The position numbers and the translations under genes were made by a program. Shown piece after piece: positions 13,993 to 22,751 of a stretch of DNA of 64,000 nucleotides. Positions within the stretch are counted from its first letter, which is position 1. Each line of letters opens with the position of its first letter. Location: the NCBI RefSeq assembly GCF_902706035.1, contig NZ_CACSJA010000001.1, forward strand, positions 248,001 through 312,000. Reading direction: 5' to 3'. The notes beneath the pieces were generated by a model, which saw nothing but the letters and a program-made list of their open reading frames with translations, was not told where the DNA came from and made no database searches. Origin of the DNA: Pantoea sp. 18069. GTDB taxonomy: Bacteria > Pseudomonadota > Gammaproteobacteria > Burkholderiales > Burkholderiaceae_C.

Positions 13993-15189
13993 TCAGGCCA
14001 GCAGTTGCCGGCCGGTGAGCCTGGCATGCTCGCGCGCCGCGTAGCGGTCGGTCATGCCGGCAATGAAGTCGCAGACCACGCGCGCCAGCGCCACGGCATC
14101 GGCCGCCGTCTGCGCGCGCTCGGCGAAACGCGGCTTCATCTCCTGCGGGCGCACGAGGTAGATGGCGAACAGCTCGCGCACCACGGTCTGGGCCAGCTCG
14201 GTCATCTGCAGCACCTGCGGGTGGCGGTAGAGGTTCTGGAACAGGAAGCGCTTGAGCTGCGTCGATTCCGCGCGCATGGCGGCGCTGAACGCCACGAGCG
14301 GCGGCGCCAGGCGCACCGCATTCGCATCTGCGTGGTCGGCTTGCGCCAGCCGCGCTTCGGTCTCGGCAACCACATCGTAGACCTGGTCGCTGAGCATGCG
14401 GCGTATGGTTTCGTAGAGCAGCCGGCGCCGGCCATGGGGCTGCGCCTCTATCGCCGGGTACTGCGCCAGCGTCAGCGCGTGGTAGCGCGCGAACAGCGGC
14501 AAGGCCAGCAGCTGCTCCATGCCGATCAGGCCCGAGCGCACGCCGTCGTCGACATCATGGGCGTTGTAGGCGATTTCATCGGCGAGGTTGCACAGCTGGG
14601 CTTCGAGCGAAGGCTGCTCGCCGCGCAGAAAGCGCTGGGCGATGCCCCCGGGCTCGCGCTGCTCGATGTGCTGGGCATTGGTGCGCGAGCAATGCTTGAG
14701 GATGCCTTCGCGGGTTTCGAACGTCAGGTTCAGCCCGTCGAATCCGGGGTAACGCTCTTCGAGCCGGTCGACCACGCGCAGGCTTTGCAGGTTGTGCTCG
14801 AAACCGCCCCACTCGCGCATGCATTCATTGAGCGCATCCTGGCCCGCATGGCCGAACGGCGTATGGCCCAGGTCGTGCGCCAGGCAGATGGCCTCGACCA
14901 GGTCTTCGTTCAGGCGCAGCGAGCGCGCGATGGAGCGGCCCAGCTGCGCCACTTCCAGCGAATGCGTGAGCCGCGTGCGAAACAGGTCGCCTTCGTGGTT
15001 CAGAAACACCTGGGTCTTGTAGACCAGCCGGCGAAACGCCGACGAGTGCACGATGCGGTCGCGGTCGCGCTGGTGGTCGGAGCGCGTGGGTGCGGGGGCC
15101 TCGGCATGCAGCCGCCCTCGTGTCTGCCCGGGCTGGCACGCCCAACGGGCCAGGCCCGCCGCGCCCTGCCCTGCTGGATACGTCTCCAT
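13993..15189 (-). CDS. dgt: Deoxyguanosinetriphosphate triphosphohydrolase-like protein
   Basis: An HD-domain dNTP triphosphohydrolase of 398 residues from the ATG at 15189. The HD metal site is formed by His76 in TRLTHSLEVAQLG, and His105-Asp106 in LAHDLGHTPFGHAG. The N-terminal segment RDRDRIVHSSAFRRLVYKTQVF is typical of the family. A TTG at 15216 with a GAGG site about 10 nt upstream would add 9 residues and overlap aroB by 13 bp; either start may be used. It follows aroK-aroB in the same direction, an order common in Burkholderiales. Confidence 0.92.
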   Translation of the reverse strand: METYPAGQGAAGLARWACQPGQTRGRLHAEAPAPTRSDHQRDRDRIVHSSAFRRLVYKTQVFLNHEGDLFRTRLTHSLEVAQLGRSIARSLRLNEDLVEAICLAHDLGHTPFGHAGQDALNECMREWGGFEHNLQSLRVVDRLEERYPGFDGLNLTFETREGILKHCSRTNAQHIEQREPGGIAQRFLRGEQPSLEAQLCNLADEIAYNAHDVDDGVRSGLIGMEQLLALPLFARYHALTLAQYPAIEAQPHGRRRLLYETIRRMLSDQVYDVVAETEARLAQADHADANAVRLAPPLVAFSAAMRAESTQLKRFLFQNLYRHPQVLQMTELAQTVVRELFAIYLVRPQEMKPRFAERAQTAADAVALARVVCDFIAGMTDRYAAREHARLTGRQLLA

Positions 15190-15203
15190 GGCCGGGGCGT
15201 CGA

Positions 15204-16322
15204 TCAGTGGCAGCAAGCGTCAATGACCTCGCGCACCAAGGTATCGGGCGCCGAGCGCACCAGCGCCTTGCCCGGCTCGGCGATCAGCACGAAGCGGATT
15301 TCGCCGCCTTCGGCCTTCTTGTCGACGCGCATATGCTGCAGGTAGTGGCCCGCGTTGTCGCGGCTGGCGATGATCGCGCCACGCGTGGGCAGGCCCGCGC
15401 GCGCGATCAGCCGCACCAGGCGCTGCACGAACTCCTCGTCGACCAGCCCGAGGCGGCGCGACAGGCGCGCGGCCATGACCATGCCCGCGGCCACGCCTTC
15501 GCCGTGCAGCCAGACGCCGTAGCCCATGCCGGCTTCCATTGCATGGCCGAACGTGTGACCGAAGTTGAGCACCGCACGCAGCCCGCCTTCACGCTCGTCC
15601 TGGCTCACGACCCAGGCCTTGATCTCTACGCTGCGCTTGACCGCATGGGCCAGCGCCGCCTTGTCGCCGGCGAGCAGCGCGTCGAGGTTGTCCTCGAGCC
15701 AGGCCATGAATTCCATGTCGGCGATCGGGCCGTACTTGATGACTTCGGCCAGGCCCGCGGCAAGTTCGCGCGCGGGCAAGGTCGCCAGCGTGTCGAGGTC
15801 GCAGACCACGAGCTGCGGCTGGTAGAACGCGCCTATCATGTTCTTGCCCAGCGGGTGGTTGATCGCCGTCTTGCCGCCGACCGACGAGTCGACCTGCGAC
15901 AGCAGCGTGGTCGGCACCTGCACGAAAGGCACGCCGCGCATGTAGCAGGCGGCCGCAAAACCCGTCATGTCGCCGACCACACCGCCGCCGAGCGCGAACA
16001 GCACCGTCTTGCGGTCGCAGCCCTGGCCCAGCAAGGTGTCGAAAATCTGGTTCAGCGTCTGCCAGTTCTTGTGCTCTTCGCCGTCGGGCAGGGTCACGAT
16101 GTGCACCTGCGGGTAGTGTGGCGCCAGCGCGGCCTGGAGCTGGACCGCGTACAGCGGCGCGACCGTGGCATTGGTCACGATCAGCGCGGCGCGCGCGCGC
16201 GGCAAGGCGGCGTAGACCGAGGGATCGGACAGCAGGCCGCTGCCAATCACGATCGGGTAGGAACGCTCGCCCAAATCAATATTCACCTGGTGCTGGCAAC
16301 CTGCCACTGCGCTCAGTTCCAT
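15204..16322 (-). CDS. aroB: 3-dehydroquinate synthase
   Basis: A 372-residue enzyme for the second step of the shikimate pathway, cyclising DAHP to 3-dehydroquinate with NAD and a divalent metal. I see the NAD and substrate motifs [19 protein letters not shown] and [20 protein letters not shown], and the metal-binding part [17 protein letters not shown] with HGEGVAAGM. The ATG at 16322 ([10 protein letters not shown]) follows a purine-rich GGACGGAA. A start 17 codons further upstream is possible but less likely. It is preceded by aroK. Confidence 0.96.
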   Translation of the reverse strand: MELSAVAGCQHQVNIDLGERSYPIVIGSGLLSDPSVYAALPRARAALIVTNATVAPLYAVQLQAALAPHYPQVHIVTLPDGEEHKNWQTLNQIFDTLLGQGCDRKTVLFALGGGVVGDMTGFAAACYMRGVPFVQVPTTLLSQVDSSVGGKTAINHPLGKNMIGAFYQPQLVVCDLDTLATLPARELAAGLAEVIKYGPIADMEFMAWLEDNLDALLAGDKAALAHAVKRSVEIKAWVVSQDEREGGLRAVLNFGHTFGHAMEAGMGYGVWLHGEGVAAGMVMAARLSRRLGLVDEEFVQRLVRLIARAGLPTRGAIIASRDNAGHYLQHMRVDKKAEGGEIRFVLIAEPGKALVRSAPDTLVREVIDACCH

Positions 16323-16439
16323 TGTGTTCCGTCCATTCTCAAAAAGCACCGCGGGTGCGCGTGCGGTGGTCAAAGCCGGCGGCTCGTCGCCCCAAGCGTT
16401 CTATCGTAGCCGCAAGCGGCAGGCAGCGGCGCAGAACAT

Positions 16440-16994
16440 CTATCGCGGCGTGGCCATCGCGCCGCCGTGCGGGGCGGGAAAATCGTATTCGCCGAGCTCG
16501 GCCTGCATGGCCAGCTTGCGCACGACCTGGGTCACGGACAGCCGCGACGTCTTGATCGTGTAATGCGCCGTGGCCAGATAGAGCGCATGGCGCTGGTGCA
16601 TCAGCTCGCGCAGGCGCACGCTCGGGTCCTGGCCCTTGAGCAGCGGCCGGGTCGTGTCGTTGCGCAGGCGCCGCGCGATGTCATCGGGTGCGGCCTGCAG
16701 ATAGAACACCGTCGAGCGCGAACGCAGATGGATGCGGTTGGCCTCGCGCAGCACCACGCCGCCGCCCGTGGACAGCAGCATGGACTGGGGCACGGCCGTG
16801 ATTTCATCGATGACCTGCTGCTCCACATCGCGAAATGCCGCCTCGCCATGCGCGCTGAAGTAGGCCGCGATGGTGCAGCCCAGACGCTGCTCTATCACCT
16901 GGTCGCTGTCGACAAAGCCCATGCCCCAGAGCTGCGCGAGCTGCTTGCCGATGGTGGTTTTTCCGCTGCCCGGAAGGCCTATCAATGTATACAT
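16440..16994 (-). CDS. aroK: Shikimate kinase
   Basis: A 184-residue kinase that phosphorylates shikimate at O3. Walker A is GLPGSGKT (residues 6-13), the shikimate-binding acidic motif is DSD (29-31), and the GGG motif is in LLSTGGGVVLREAN. The lid Arg region is RLRNDTTRPLLKG. It begins right after the terminator that separates it from the pil cluster, so it probably has its own promoter or relies on read-through, unlike genomes where aroK directly follows pilQ. Confidence 0.95.
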   Translation of the reverse strand: MYTLIGLPGSGKTTIGKQLAQLWGMGFVDSDQVIEQRLGCTIAAYFSAHGEAAFRDVEQQVIDEITAVPQSMLLSTGGGVVLREANRIHLRSRSTVFYLQAAPDDIARRLRNDTTRPLLKGQDPSVRLRELMHQRHALYLATAHYTIKTSRLSVTQVVRKLAMQAELGEYDFPAPHGGAMATPR

Positions 16995-17004
16995 GGGATG
17001 GAAA

Positions 17005-17026
17005 AAATCCGCCCTAAGGCGGATTT
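17005..17026 (-). terminator. Intrinsic terminator after the pilM-Q/lipoprotein operon
   Basis: AAATCCGCC (17005-17013) and GGCGGATTT (17018-17026) form a perfect 9-bp stem with loop CTAA. On the minus strand the second arm runs into TTTTTT, so it ends transcription coming from the lipoprotein gene just before aroK. Confidence 0.85.
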
Positions 17027-17101
17027 GTCTGAAAGTCCGTGGAAGTCGCCGCCGCCGAGCTTAGCGCAAGTGGCGGCGACCTGGAACCAAGCGTCTGTGC
17101 T

Positions 17102-18742
17102 TCAGGGGGCGGGCGGCGTGCAGGCGGGGTAGGAAAGCACTGCCGCAAAATCCTGGGGAAGGCTGCCAGGAGGTGCTACCGTGAACAACAGGTTCGCCTC
17201 TCCATCTGACGCGGCATCGGTCAAAGTAAACTTCAAGGCGACGGATGTGCGGCGGATAGGGGTATTGCTCACGGGGGAACCCGAAGTCACTTCCGCGGCC
17301 AATTGACGTGCATATGATGCCACGGAAAAAACACTATTCGCTGGCGCAGCAAGGCCAGCAGGCGACCCCAGAAAACCGCTCCAGACACCGGTGCATGTCG
17401 CCGCATCCCAGACGACATTCGTTGTGACAAAGTCATTGCCACGAATTTCAGGATTTCCATTCAGGTCATACAAATTAACAGTGCGCGCACTCAATCCGTA
17501 GAAATGAATTGTGTCCGAAATGGTCACATGCTCGCCCTTGCTTGCCGAGTATGCTTGGCCGGTCACGACGACTGGAATGAGCACTCCATCCGCCGGTCGC
17601 GGATTTTGCACCCGGTATTGGATCGTGCATTCACCATTGGCCGTCAAACAACCGGCCCGATCAGAAGTGCCTACCACGCCGTATATCGTGGTCGCCACTA
17701 CGGCAAAACCATCGGCCACTGGATGTCCATTGGCATCACCTACACGCACCGTAATATCGCTTGAATCACCCGAGAGTCCAAGGTCGAGCGCGTATTTGGT
17801 AGCCGATAGATCGAAGGCGCCAGGTACCGCAGTGTCCGTGGTCACGGTCAGCAATCCCGATTGCGAAATCACCGATGTATCGATCACCGTGGCCTTGACC
17901 ACGACTGTCGTCGGCGACGCCTTGGACGAAACGGAAGCTGAAACAATGCCGCTCGCATCAGTGACCCCAATAGCGTTGTTGAGCGACACTTGGTCAGGCC
18001 GATCGGCCTCAAAGGCCACGCGTGCCCCGGCAACTGCCGTGCCCATGCCATCCACGACCTTGAAGCGCAGCAGCGCGGTTTCGGACCGACCTGCACCACC
18101 CGAGCCAGCAATCACGATGGAACGGTCGGCCGGTATCGCTTCAACGAAAGTCATGCTTTTTGCCAGCGTCTGCGGATCGACGCCTTCGATCAATGCGCCC
18201 GTGACCGCCAAGTTGCGTGCCGCCGCATAGGCCGTGTCGCCGATGCTGGCTGTGGCACTCACCGTCGTCGCACCCAGGGACTCCAGGGTATTGGCCGTGG
18301 CCTCGATCACCGCCTGGCCACTTGCATTGGTCAGCGCCGTGGCCGAGGTGGGCGTGAACTGCAACAGTCCGCTGCCGGTTTCGGCAAAAGTGACGACTTC
18401 ATTGGCGGCCGGCGCACCGGCCGCGGTCTTGAGCGTGGCCAACAGCTTCACCGTATCCGAGGCCGCAAAGGAATTGCTGGCGATATCGGCACCCGCGCTG
18501 GTCTGCAACTGCAACTGCATCACATAGGTCACCGGCACGACGGTCTCGCCGCCCGTGCCTGCTCCACCGCCCGTGCCGGTATCGGTACCGCCGCCCGTGC
18601 CTGCTCCACCGCCCGTGCCGGTATCGGTACCGCCACCCGTGCCGCCGCCAAACGACGGCGTGCCCGCGCTCCCCCCTCCCCCGCCGCAAGCCGCGAGGGC
18701 CGCGGTCATCGCGACCGCCACTAAACAGTTATGGATTTTCAT
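17102..18742 (-). CDS. Surface lipoprotein with bacterial Ig-like domains, inserted between pilQ and aroK
   Basis: A 546-residue predicted lipoprotein: signal peptide MKIHNCLVAVAMTAALA and lipobox LAAC with Cys19, followed by a Gly-rich, Thr/Asp-containing low-complexity linker (about residues 20-66). The rest contains at least two Big_1/invasin-like Ig domains, recognisable from ATLKTAAGAPAANEVVTF, TNASGQAVIEATA and the later repeat of the same pattern (GTAVAGARVAFEA, TDASGIVSASVSS). Such domains are usual in adhesins and surface-exposed proteins. The gene lies 21 bp after pilQ, has a GAGAG ribosome site and ends before a terminator. Base composition toward its 3' end (17.2-17.8 kb) looks lower in GC than its neighbours. 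Function is unknown; a role in pilus-linked adhesion is only suggested by position. Confidence 0.75.
   Translation of the reverse strand: MKIHNCLVAVAMTAALAACGGGGGSAGTPSFGGGTGGGTDTGTGGGAGTGGGTDTGTGGGAGTGGETVVPVTYVMQLQLQTSAGADIASNSFAASDTVKLLATLKTAAGAPAANEVVTFAETGSGLLQFTPTSATALTNASGQAVIEATANTLESLGATTVSATASIGDTAYAAARNLAVTGALIEGVDPQTLAKSMTFVEAIPADRSIVIAGSGGAGRSETALLRFKVVDGMGTAVAGARVAFEADRPDQVSLNNAIGVTDASGIVSASVSSKASPTTVVVKATVIDTSVISQSGLLTVTTDTAVPGAFDLSATKYALDLGLSGDSSDITVRVGDANGHPVADGFAVVATTIYGVVGTSDRAGCLTANGECTIQYRVQNPRPADGVLIPVVVTGQAYSASKGEHVTISDTIHFYGLSARTVNLYDLNGNPEIRGNDFVTTNVVWDAATCTGVWSGFLGSPAGLAAPANSVFSVASYARQLAAEVTSGSPVSNTPIRRTSVALKFTLTDAASDGEANLLFTVAPPGSLPQDFAAVLSYPACTPPAP
18559..18642. 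repeat. Two tandem copies of a 42-bp unit inside the lipoprotein gene
   Basis: The unit beginning CTGCTCCACCGCCCGTGCCG is repeated at a spacing of exactly 42 bp (18559 and 18601) and encodes a 14-residue Gly/Thr/Asp linker repeat. Because the unit is a multiple of three, copy-number change would keep the frame. Confidence 0.85.
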
Positions 18743-18763
18743 GCTTGTCTCTCGATGGAAAAA

Positions 18764-20917
18764 TCAGCGCGCGCTCTTGTTCTGCATCAGCATCTTGGGC
18801 GTGATGAAGACCAGCATTTCGCGCTTGGACGTCTCGCGCGTGCGGCTCTTGAACAGGTGGCCCAGCACCGGCACATCGCCGAGCAGCGGCACCTTGGTCT
18901 CGTTGTTGGTCTCTTCCATTTCGAAGATGCCGCCGATCACCACCGTGCCGCCGTTCTCGACCAGCACCTGGGTCTGGATATGCTTGGTGTCGATCGCCAC
19001 GCCCTGGCTCGTGGTCTCGCCGCGGCTGTCCTTGTTGACGTCGAGGTCCAGGATGATGTTGCCTTCGGGCGTGATCTGCGGCGTGACTTCAAGCTTGAGC
19101 ACGGCCTTCTTGAAGGCAATCGTGGTTGCGCCGTTGGGCGCCGTGACCGAGTACGGGTACTCCGTGCCCTGTTCGATCAAGGCCTTGGTCTGGTCGGCGG
19201 TGATCAGCCGCGGGCTGGACACCACCTTGCCGTTGCCATCGGCTTCCATCGCCGACAGCTCCAGCGTCAGGAAGCGGTTGGCGGCCGAATTGAAGATCGA
19301 CAGCGCGAACGTGCCCGCGGACTCGACCGAGGACAGCGAGGCCGGCAGGTTCACAAAGGTGCCTGACGTGTCGACGGTGCCACCCGCGCCGCCCGTCGCA
19401 GTGGCATTGCCGTAGTTGGTGCCGAAGCCGACACGGTTGCCACCGCCGATCGAGTACCCGCCATTGCCGCCGTTTTGCGCGCGCAGGTCCCCGCCACCGA
19501 GCTTCACGCCCAGCGAGCGGCCAAAGGTGTCGCGGGCTTCGACGATGCGCGCTTCGATCAGCACCTGGCGCACCGGAATGTCCAGTGTCGCGAGCAGGGT
19601 CTTGACCTCTTCGAGCTTGGCCGGGGTGTCGGTGACGAACAGCTGGTTGGTGCGCGGTTCGGCAATCGCCGAGCCGCGTTCCGACAGGAAGCGCGTGGTC
19701 GAACCGGAGCCGCCGCCGGAATTGCTCGCGATCTGCGTGATCATGTCCGTGGCCTTGGCGTAATTGAGCTGGAAGCCCTGGGTGCGCAGCGGCTCGAGCT
19801 TTTGGATCGCCAGCGCCGCCTCATAGTCCTTCTTGGTGCGCGCGTCGATCTCGTCCTTGGGCGCAATCCACAGCACCGAGCCCGACTTGCGCATGCCCAG
19901 GCCCTTGGCGTCCATGATGATCTGCAGCGCCTGGTCCCAGGGCACGTCCTTGAGGCGCAGCGTCAGCGAACCCGTGACCGTGTCGGAGGTCACGATGTTG
20001 AAATTGGTGAAATCCGCGATGACCTGCAGCAGCGAACGCACTTCGATGCTCTGGAAGTTCAGCGACAGCTTTTCACCGGTATAGCCCTCGCCCTGGCTCA
20101 GCTTGGTCGGGTCGACCTTCTTCTGGCGCACTTCGATCACGAACTGGTTGTCGCTCTGGTAGGCGCTGTGCTCCCACTCCCCCGTGGGCTCGATGCGCAT
20201 GCGCACGCGGCCGCCGGCTTCGGTGGTGGTGATCGTCTGCACCGGCGTGCCGAAGTCGGTCACGTCGAGCTTGCGGCGCAGGCCTTCGGGCAGCGAGGAG
20301 CGCAGGAAGTCGGCGACCAGCGCCTTGCCTTCCTGGCGCAGATCGACGGCCACCTGGTTGTCGACCAGTCCGACCACGATGCGCCCGGAGTTGTCGGCGC
20401 CGCGGCGAAAATCCACATCCCGTATCGGCTGCACATCGCTGCTTGCCGACCGGCTGGCAAACACACGCGGCTCGGCCACGGCCTGCGCGGCGGCCGCCGA
20501 GGGCACGGGCGCCAGAATGACGAACAGGCTGTTGCCCTGGATGTCGGTCTTGTAGGAGGTCGCGGTCTTGAGGTTGAGCACCACGCGCGAGCGCCCGCCG
20601 GCCTCGACCACATTGACCGACTTGAGATTGCCCTGGTTGAGCTCGACCTGCGTCTGGCCGGTCGCGTTCTGCGTGCCGGGGAAGTCAAGCGCAATGCGCG
20701 CCGGAGACTGGATGGCAAAGCCGGTTGGCGGTTTGGCCAGCGGCTGCGACAACTCGATGCGCAGCACTTCGCTGCCGTCCTGCAGTGAACCGGCGACCGA
20801 CTGGATCGCGCCCTGGGCAAACGCCGAGGAGGAGAGCAGCAGCCCCGCCGAGACCACGGCGTGTCGGCACTGCGCCAGGAAGCCCTGCGCCGGAATTCCC
20901 TGATTGTTTTTCATCAT
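18764..20917 (-). CDS. pilQ: Type IV pilus secretin PilQ
   Basis: A 717-residue outer-membrane secretin through which the pilus passes. After a signal peptide (to about SSAFAQG) come two AMIN domains (near residues 40-130 and 165-270) that bind peptidoglycan, then a secretin-TonB short domain (LNFQSIEVRSLLQVIADFTN), a secretin_N domain (EEVKTLLATLDIPVRQVLIE) and the C-terminal gate with TEYPYSVTAPNGATTIAFK and VTPQITPEGNIILDLDVNKD. Its start overlaps the pilP stop by 4 bp. It is the last of the five pil genes but is followed closely by the Ig-like lipoprotein gene. Confidence 0.96.
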   Translation of the reverse strand: MMKNNQGIPAQGFLAQCRHAVVSAGLLLSSSAFAQGAIQSVAGSLQDGSEVLRIELSQPLAKPPTGFAIQSPARIALDFPGTQNATGQTQVELNQGNLKSVNVVEAGGRSRVVLNLKTATSYKTDIQGNSLFVILAPVPSAAAAQAVAEPRVFASRSASSDVQPIRDVDFRRGADNSGRIVVGLVDNQVAVDLRQEGKALVADFLRSSLPEGLRRKLDVTDFGTPVQTITTTEAGGRVRMRIEPTGEWEHSAYQSDNQFVIEVRQKKVDPTKLSQGEGYTGEKLSLNFQSIEVRSLLQVIADFTNFNIVTSDTVTGSLTLRLKDVPWDQALQIIMDAKGLGMRKSGSVLWIAPKDEIDARTKKDYEAALAIQKLEPLRTQGFQLNYAKATDMITQIASNSGGGSGSTTRFLSERGSAIAEPRTNQLFVTDTPAKLEEVKTLLATLDIPVRQVLIEARIVEARDTFGRSLGVKLGGGDLRAQNGGNGGYSIGGGNRVGFGTNYGNATATGGAGGTVDTSGTFVNLPASLSSVESAGTFALSIFNSAANRFLTLELSAMEADGNGKVVSSPRLITADQTKALIEQGTEYPYSVTAPNGATTIAFKKAVLKLEVTPQITPEGNIILDLDVNKDSRGETTSQGVAIDTKHIQTQVLVENGGTVVIGGIFEMEETNNETKVPLLGDVPVLGHLFKSRTRETSKREMLVFITPKMLMQNKSAR

Positions 20918-21459
20918 TTCTGTGTCTCCTGCAACACCAGTTCGGTATTGCGCTCAATCCACTCCCCCGTGACGTCCTGGATGATTTCACGCAGCTGGAT
21001 GGAGTTTTCCGTGATCCGGATGATTTTTCCGTAGTTCTGGCCAAGGTAGTTGCCGACCCGCACCTGGTAGAGCAGACGGTCCACCTTGACCAGGGCTGTC
21101 GGCTGGCCCTGCTTTTGCAGGCTGCCGACCATGGCCATGGCATCGAGCGGCAGGGCTTCGAGCGGCTCCTTGCGGCGATTGAGCTCCGACTGCATCAGGC
21201 CGGCGCGCCCGCCCTGCTGCGCGGCGTCGCGTCGCAGGGCCTGCGTGAGCTTGCCCGGATCGAAAGGGTCGACACCTCCGTCCACCGTATAGGTCTGCGG
21301 CTGGAATTGCTTGGGCTCGGCGATCGGCGTGACCCGGGGCCGCGCCTGGGCGCGCTGCTGCGCCATCCACTGCTGCAGCTCTTCCTGCTCGGTGTCGGCA
21401 CAGGCGCCGAGCAGGACCACGGACAGTCCCAGCGCCAGGATCAGCGGTCGTTGATGCAT
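20914..21459 (-). CDS. pilP: Type IV pilus assembly lipoprotein PilP
   Basis: A 181-residue periplasmic lipoprotein with signal MHQRPLILALGLSVVLL and lipobox LGAC. The conserved PilP part is VDPFDPGKL and the beta domain ALVKVDRLLYQVRVGNYLGQ, followed by KIIRITENSIQLREI. PilP links the inner-membrane PilNO complex to PilQ. It overlaps pilO by 1 bp (TAATG) and pilQ by 4 bp. Confidence 0.95.
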   Translation of the reverse strand: MHQRPLILALGLSVVLLGACADTEQEELQQWMAQQRAQARPRVTPIAEPKQFQPQTYTVDGGVDPFDPGKLTQALRRDAAQQGGRAGLMQSELNRRKEPLEALPLDAMAMVGSLQKQGQPTALVKVDRLLYQVRVGNYLGQNYGKIIRITENSIQLREIIQDVTGEWIERNTELVLQETQK

Positions 21460-22136
21460 TATTTCTTCTTCCCCGCAGCCGCCTGCTTCTGCGTTGCGAT
21501 CTCGTCCGCATCGAGGTAGCGGAAAGTGCGCGCAGTCGCATCCATCGCCAGCGTGCCGCTGCCATCCTTGGCGACCGGCGCGATGGCAATGTTGTTGAGC
21601 GTCACGATGCGCGACAAGTGGGCGATATCGGAAGCGAAGGCGCCGATGTCGTGGTAGCTGCCCGTCACTTTCAGCGCAATCGGCAGTTCGGCGTAGTAAT
21701 CCTTGACCACCATCTGGCCTGGACGGAACAGCTCGAACTGCAGGCTGCGGCCCAGGCCCGCCTGGTTGATGTCGGACAGCAGCGCCGCCATTTCGGCCTT
21801 GCTGGGCAGTTGCTTCTCGAGCTGGATCACGTACTGCTGGACCTGCTCGCGCTGCTGCTTGAGGGCGTCGAGGCTCACGGCCTTGGTGAGCTTGCTCTGG
21901 TAGTCCTGGCGCAGCGTCACCTCCCGGTCCTGCTCCATCTGCAGTTCATCGCGGTAGTCGCTGAGCAGCACAAACCACAGCAGGGCCGCCACACCCACGG
22001 CGATCGCAATGCACAGCAGAGTGCGCGGCACGATAGGCCATTGCGAAGGGTCGTTGGGGTGCAGGTTGCTGAACTGCTTTTGCAGCTCGGCTTGAAGCCG
22101 GGCGAAATCCGGACCGGTGCGCTTTTTCTTGACCAT
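21459..22136 (-). CDS. pilO: Type IV pilus inner-membrane protein PilO
   Basis: A 225-residue protein with a short cytoplasmic N-terminus, one membrane helix (TLLCIAIAVGVAALLWFVLL, about residues 40-58), a coiled coil and a periplasmic ferredoxin-like domain (LGRSLQFELFRPGQ, YHDIGAFASDIAHLSRIVTL). It forms heterodimers with PilN. The tail is Lys-rich. Confidence 0.95.
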   Translation of the reverse strand: MVKKKRTGPDFARLQAELQKQFSNLHPNDPSQWPIVPRTLLCIAIAVGVAALLWFVLLSDYRDELQMEQDREVTLRQDYQSKLTKAVSLDALKQQREQVQQYVIQLEKQLPSKAEMAALLSDINQAGLGRSLQFELFRPGQMVVKDYYAELPIALKVTGSYHDIGAFASDIAHLSRIVTLNNIAIAPVAKDGSGTLAMDATARTFRYLDADEIATQKQAAAGKKK

Positions 22137-22139
22137 CGC

Positions 22140-22751
22140 CTATCTCCCGTCCGCGGCTGGCGCGACGGTGTCCATCGCCTTTTGCGCTTCGCTGGTGCGC
22201 ATCAGTTGAAAACGCATATTGAACGAGGCCACGCGCCGCTGGTCCTTGGGGGTCAGCGACAGATTGGTCGCGACGATTTCGGTGAGCTCCGGCTTGGAAA
22301 ACCAGGGCGTGTTCTCGGCCAGGTTGCGCAGCATCTCCGAGACCCGCTCGTTGGACTGGGCCATGCCCTGCATGCTGATCACCTGGTCTTCCTGCTTGAG
22401 GCTGGTGACATAGACCCCGTCGGGCAGCTGGGCCACAAGTTCATGCAGCAGATGCACCGGCAGGTTGCGGTCCGACTGCAGATCCTCCACCGCCTTCTGG
22501 CGTGCGCGCAGCGCGGTGATTTCGTTTTCGAGGCCGGCGATCTCCACGATCTGCTTTTCCAGCAGCGTGATTTCCGACTGCAGCAGGCTGTTCTTTGTCT
22601 GCTGCTCGGCGATCATGCCCTGCAGCAGCGAGTAGATCAGGCCCGCGATCAGCAGCCCGGCGACGAACGACAGCAGCATCGTGGTCTGGAACACCTGCTT
22701 GCGGCGTTTGCGCGCCGCTTCGCGGTGCGGAAGTAGGTTGATCAGTATCAC
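22140..22751 (-). CDS. pilN: Type IV pilus inner-membrane protein PilN
   Basis: A 203-residue protein. The N-terminus MILINLLPHREAARKRRKQ is the conserved cytoplasmic segment that binds PilM; a membrane helix follows (about residues 25-45), then coiled coil and a periplasmic domain ending in FNMRFQLMRTSEAQ. The start overlaps the pilM stop by 4 bp. Confidence 0.95.
   Translation of the reverse strand: MILINLLPHREAARKRRKQVFQTTMLLSFVAGLLIAGLIYSLLQGMIAEQQTKNSLLQSEITLLEKQIVEIAGLENEITALRARQKAVEDLQSDRNLPVHLLHELVAQLPDGVYVTSLKQEDQVISMQGMAQSNERVSEMLRNLAENTPWFSKPELTEIVATNLSLTPKDQRRVASFNMRFQLMRTSEAQKAMDTVAPAADGR

Noticed and set aside
18559..18642. Tandem repeat considered as a CRISPR or VNTR array
   Set aside because: Only two direct copies of a 42-bp unit with no spacers, in a coding linker; not a CRISPR array.
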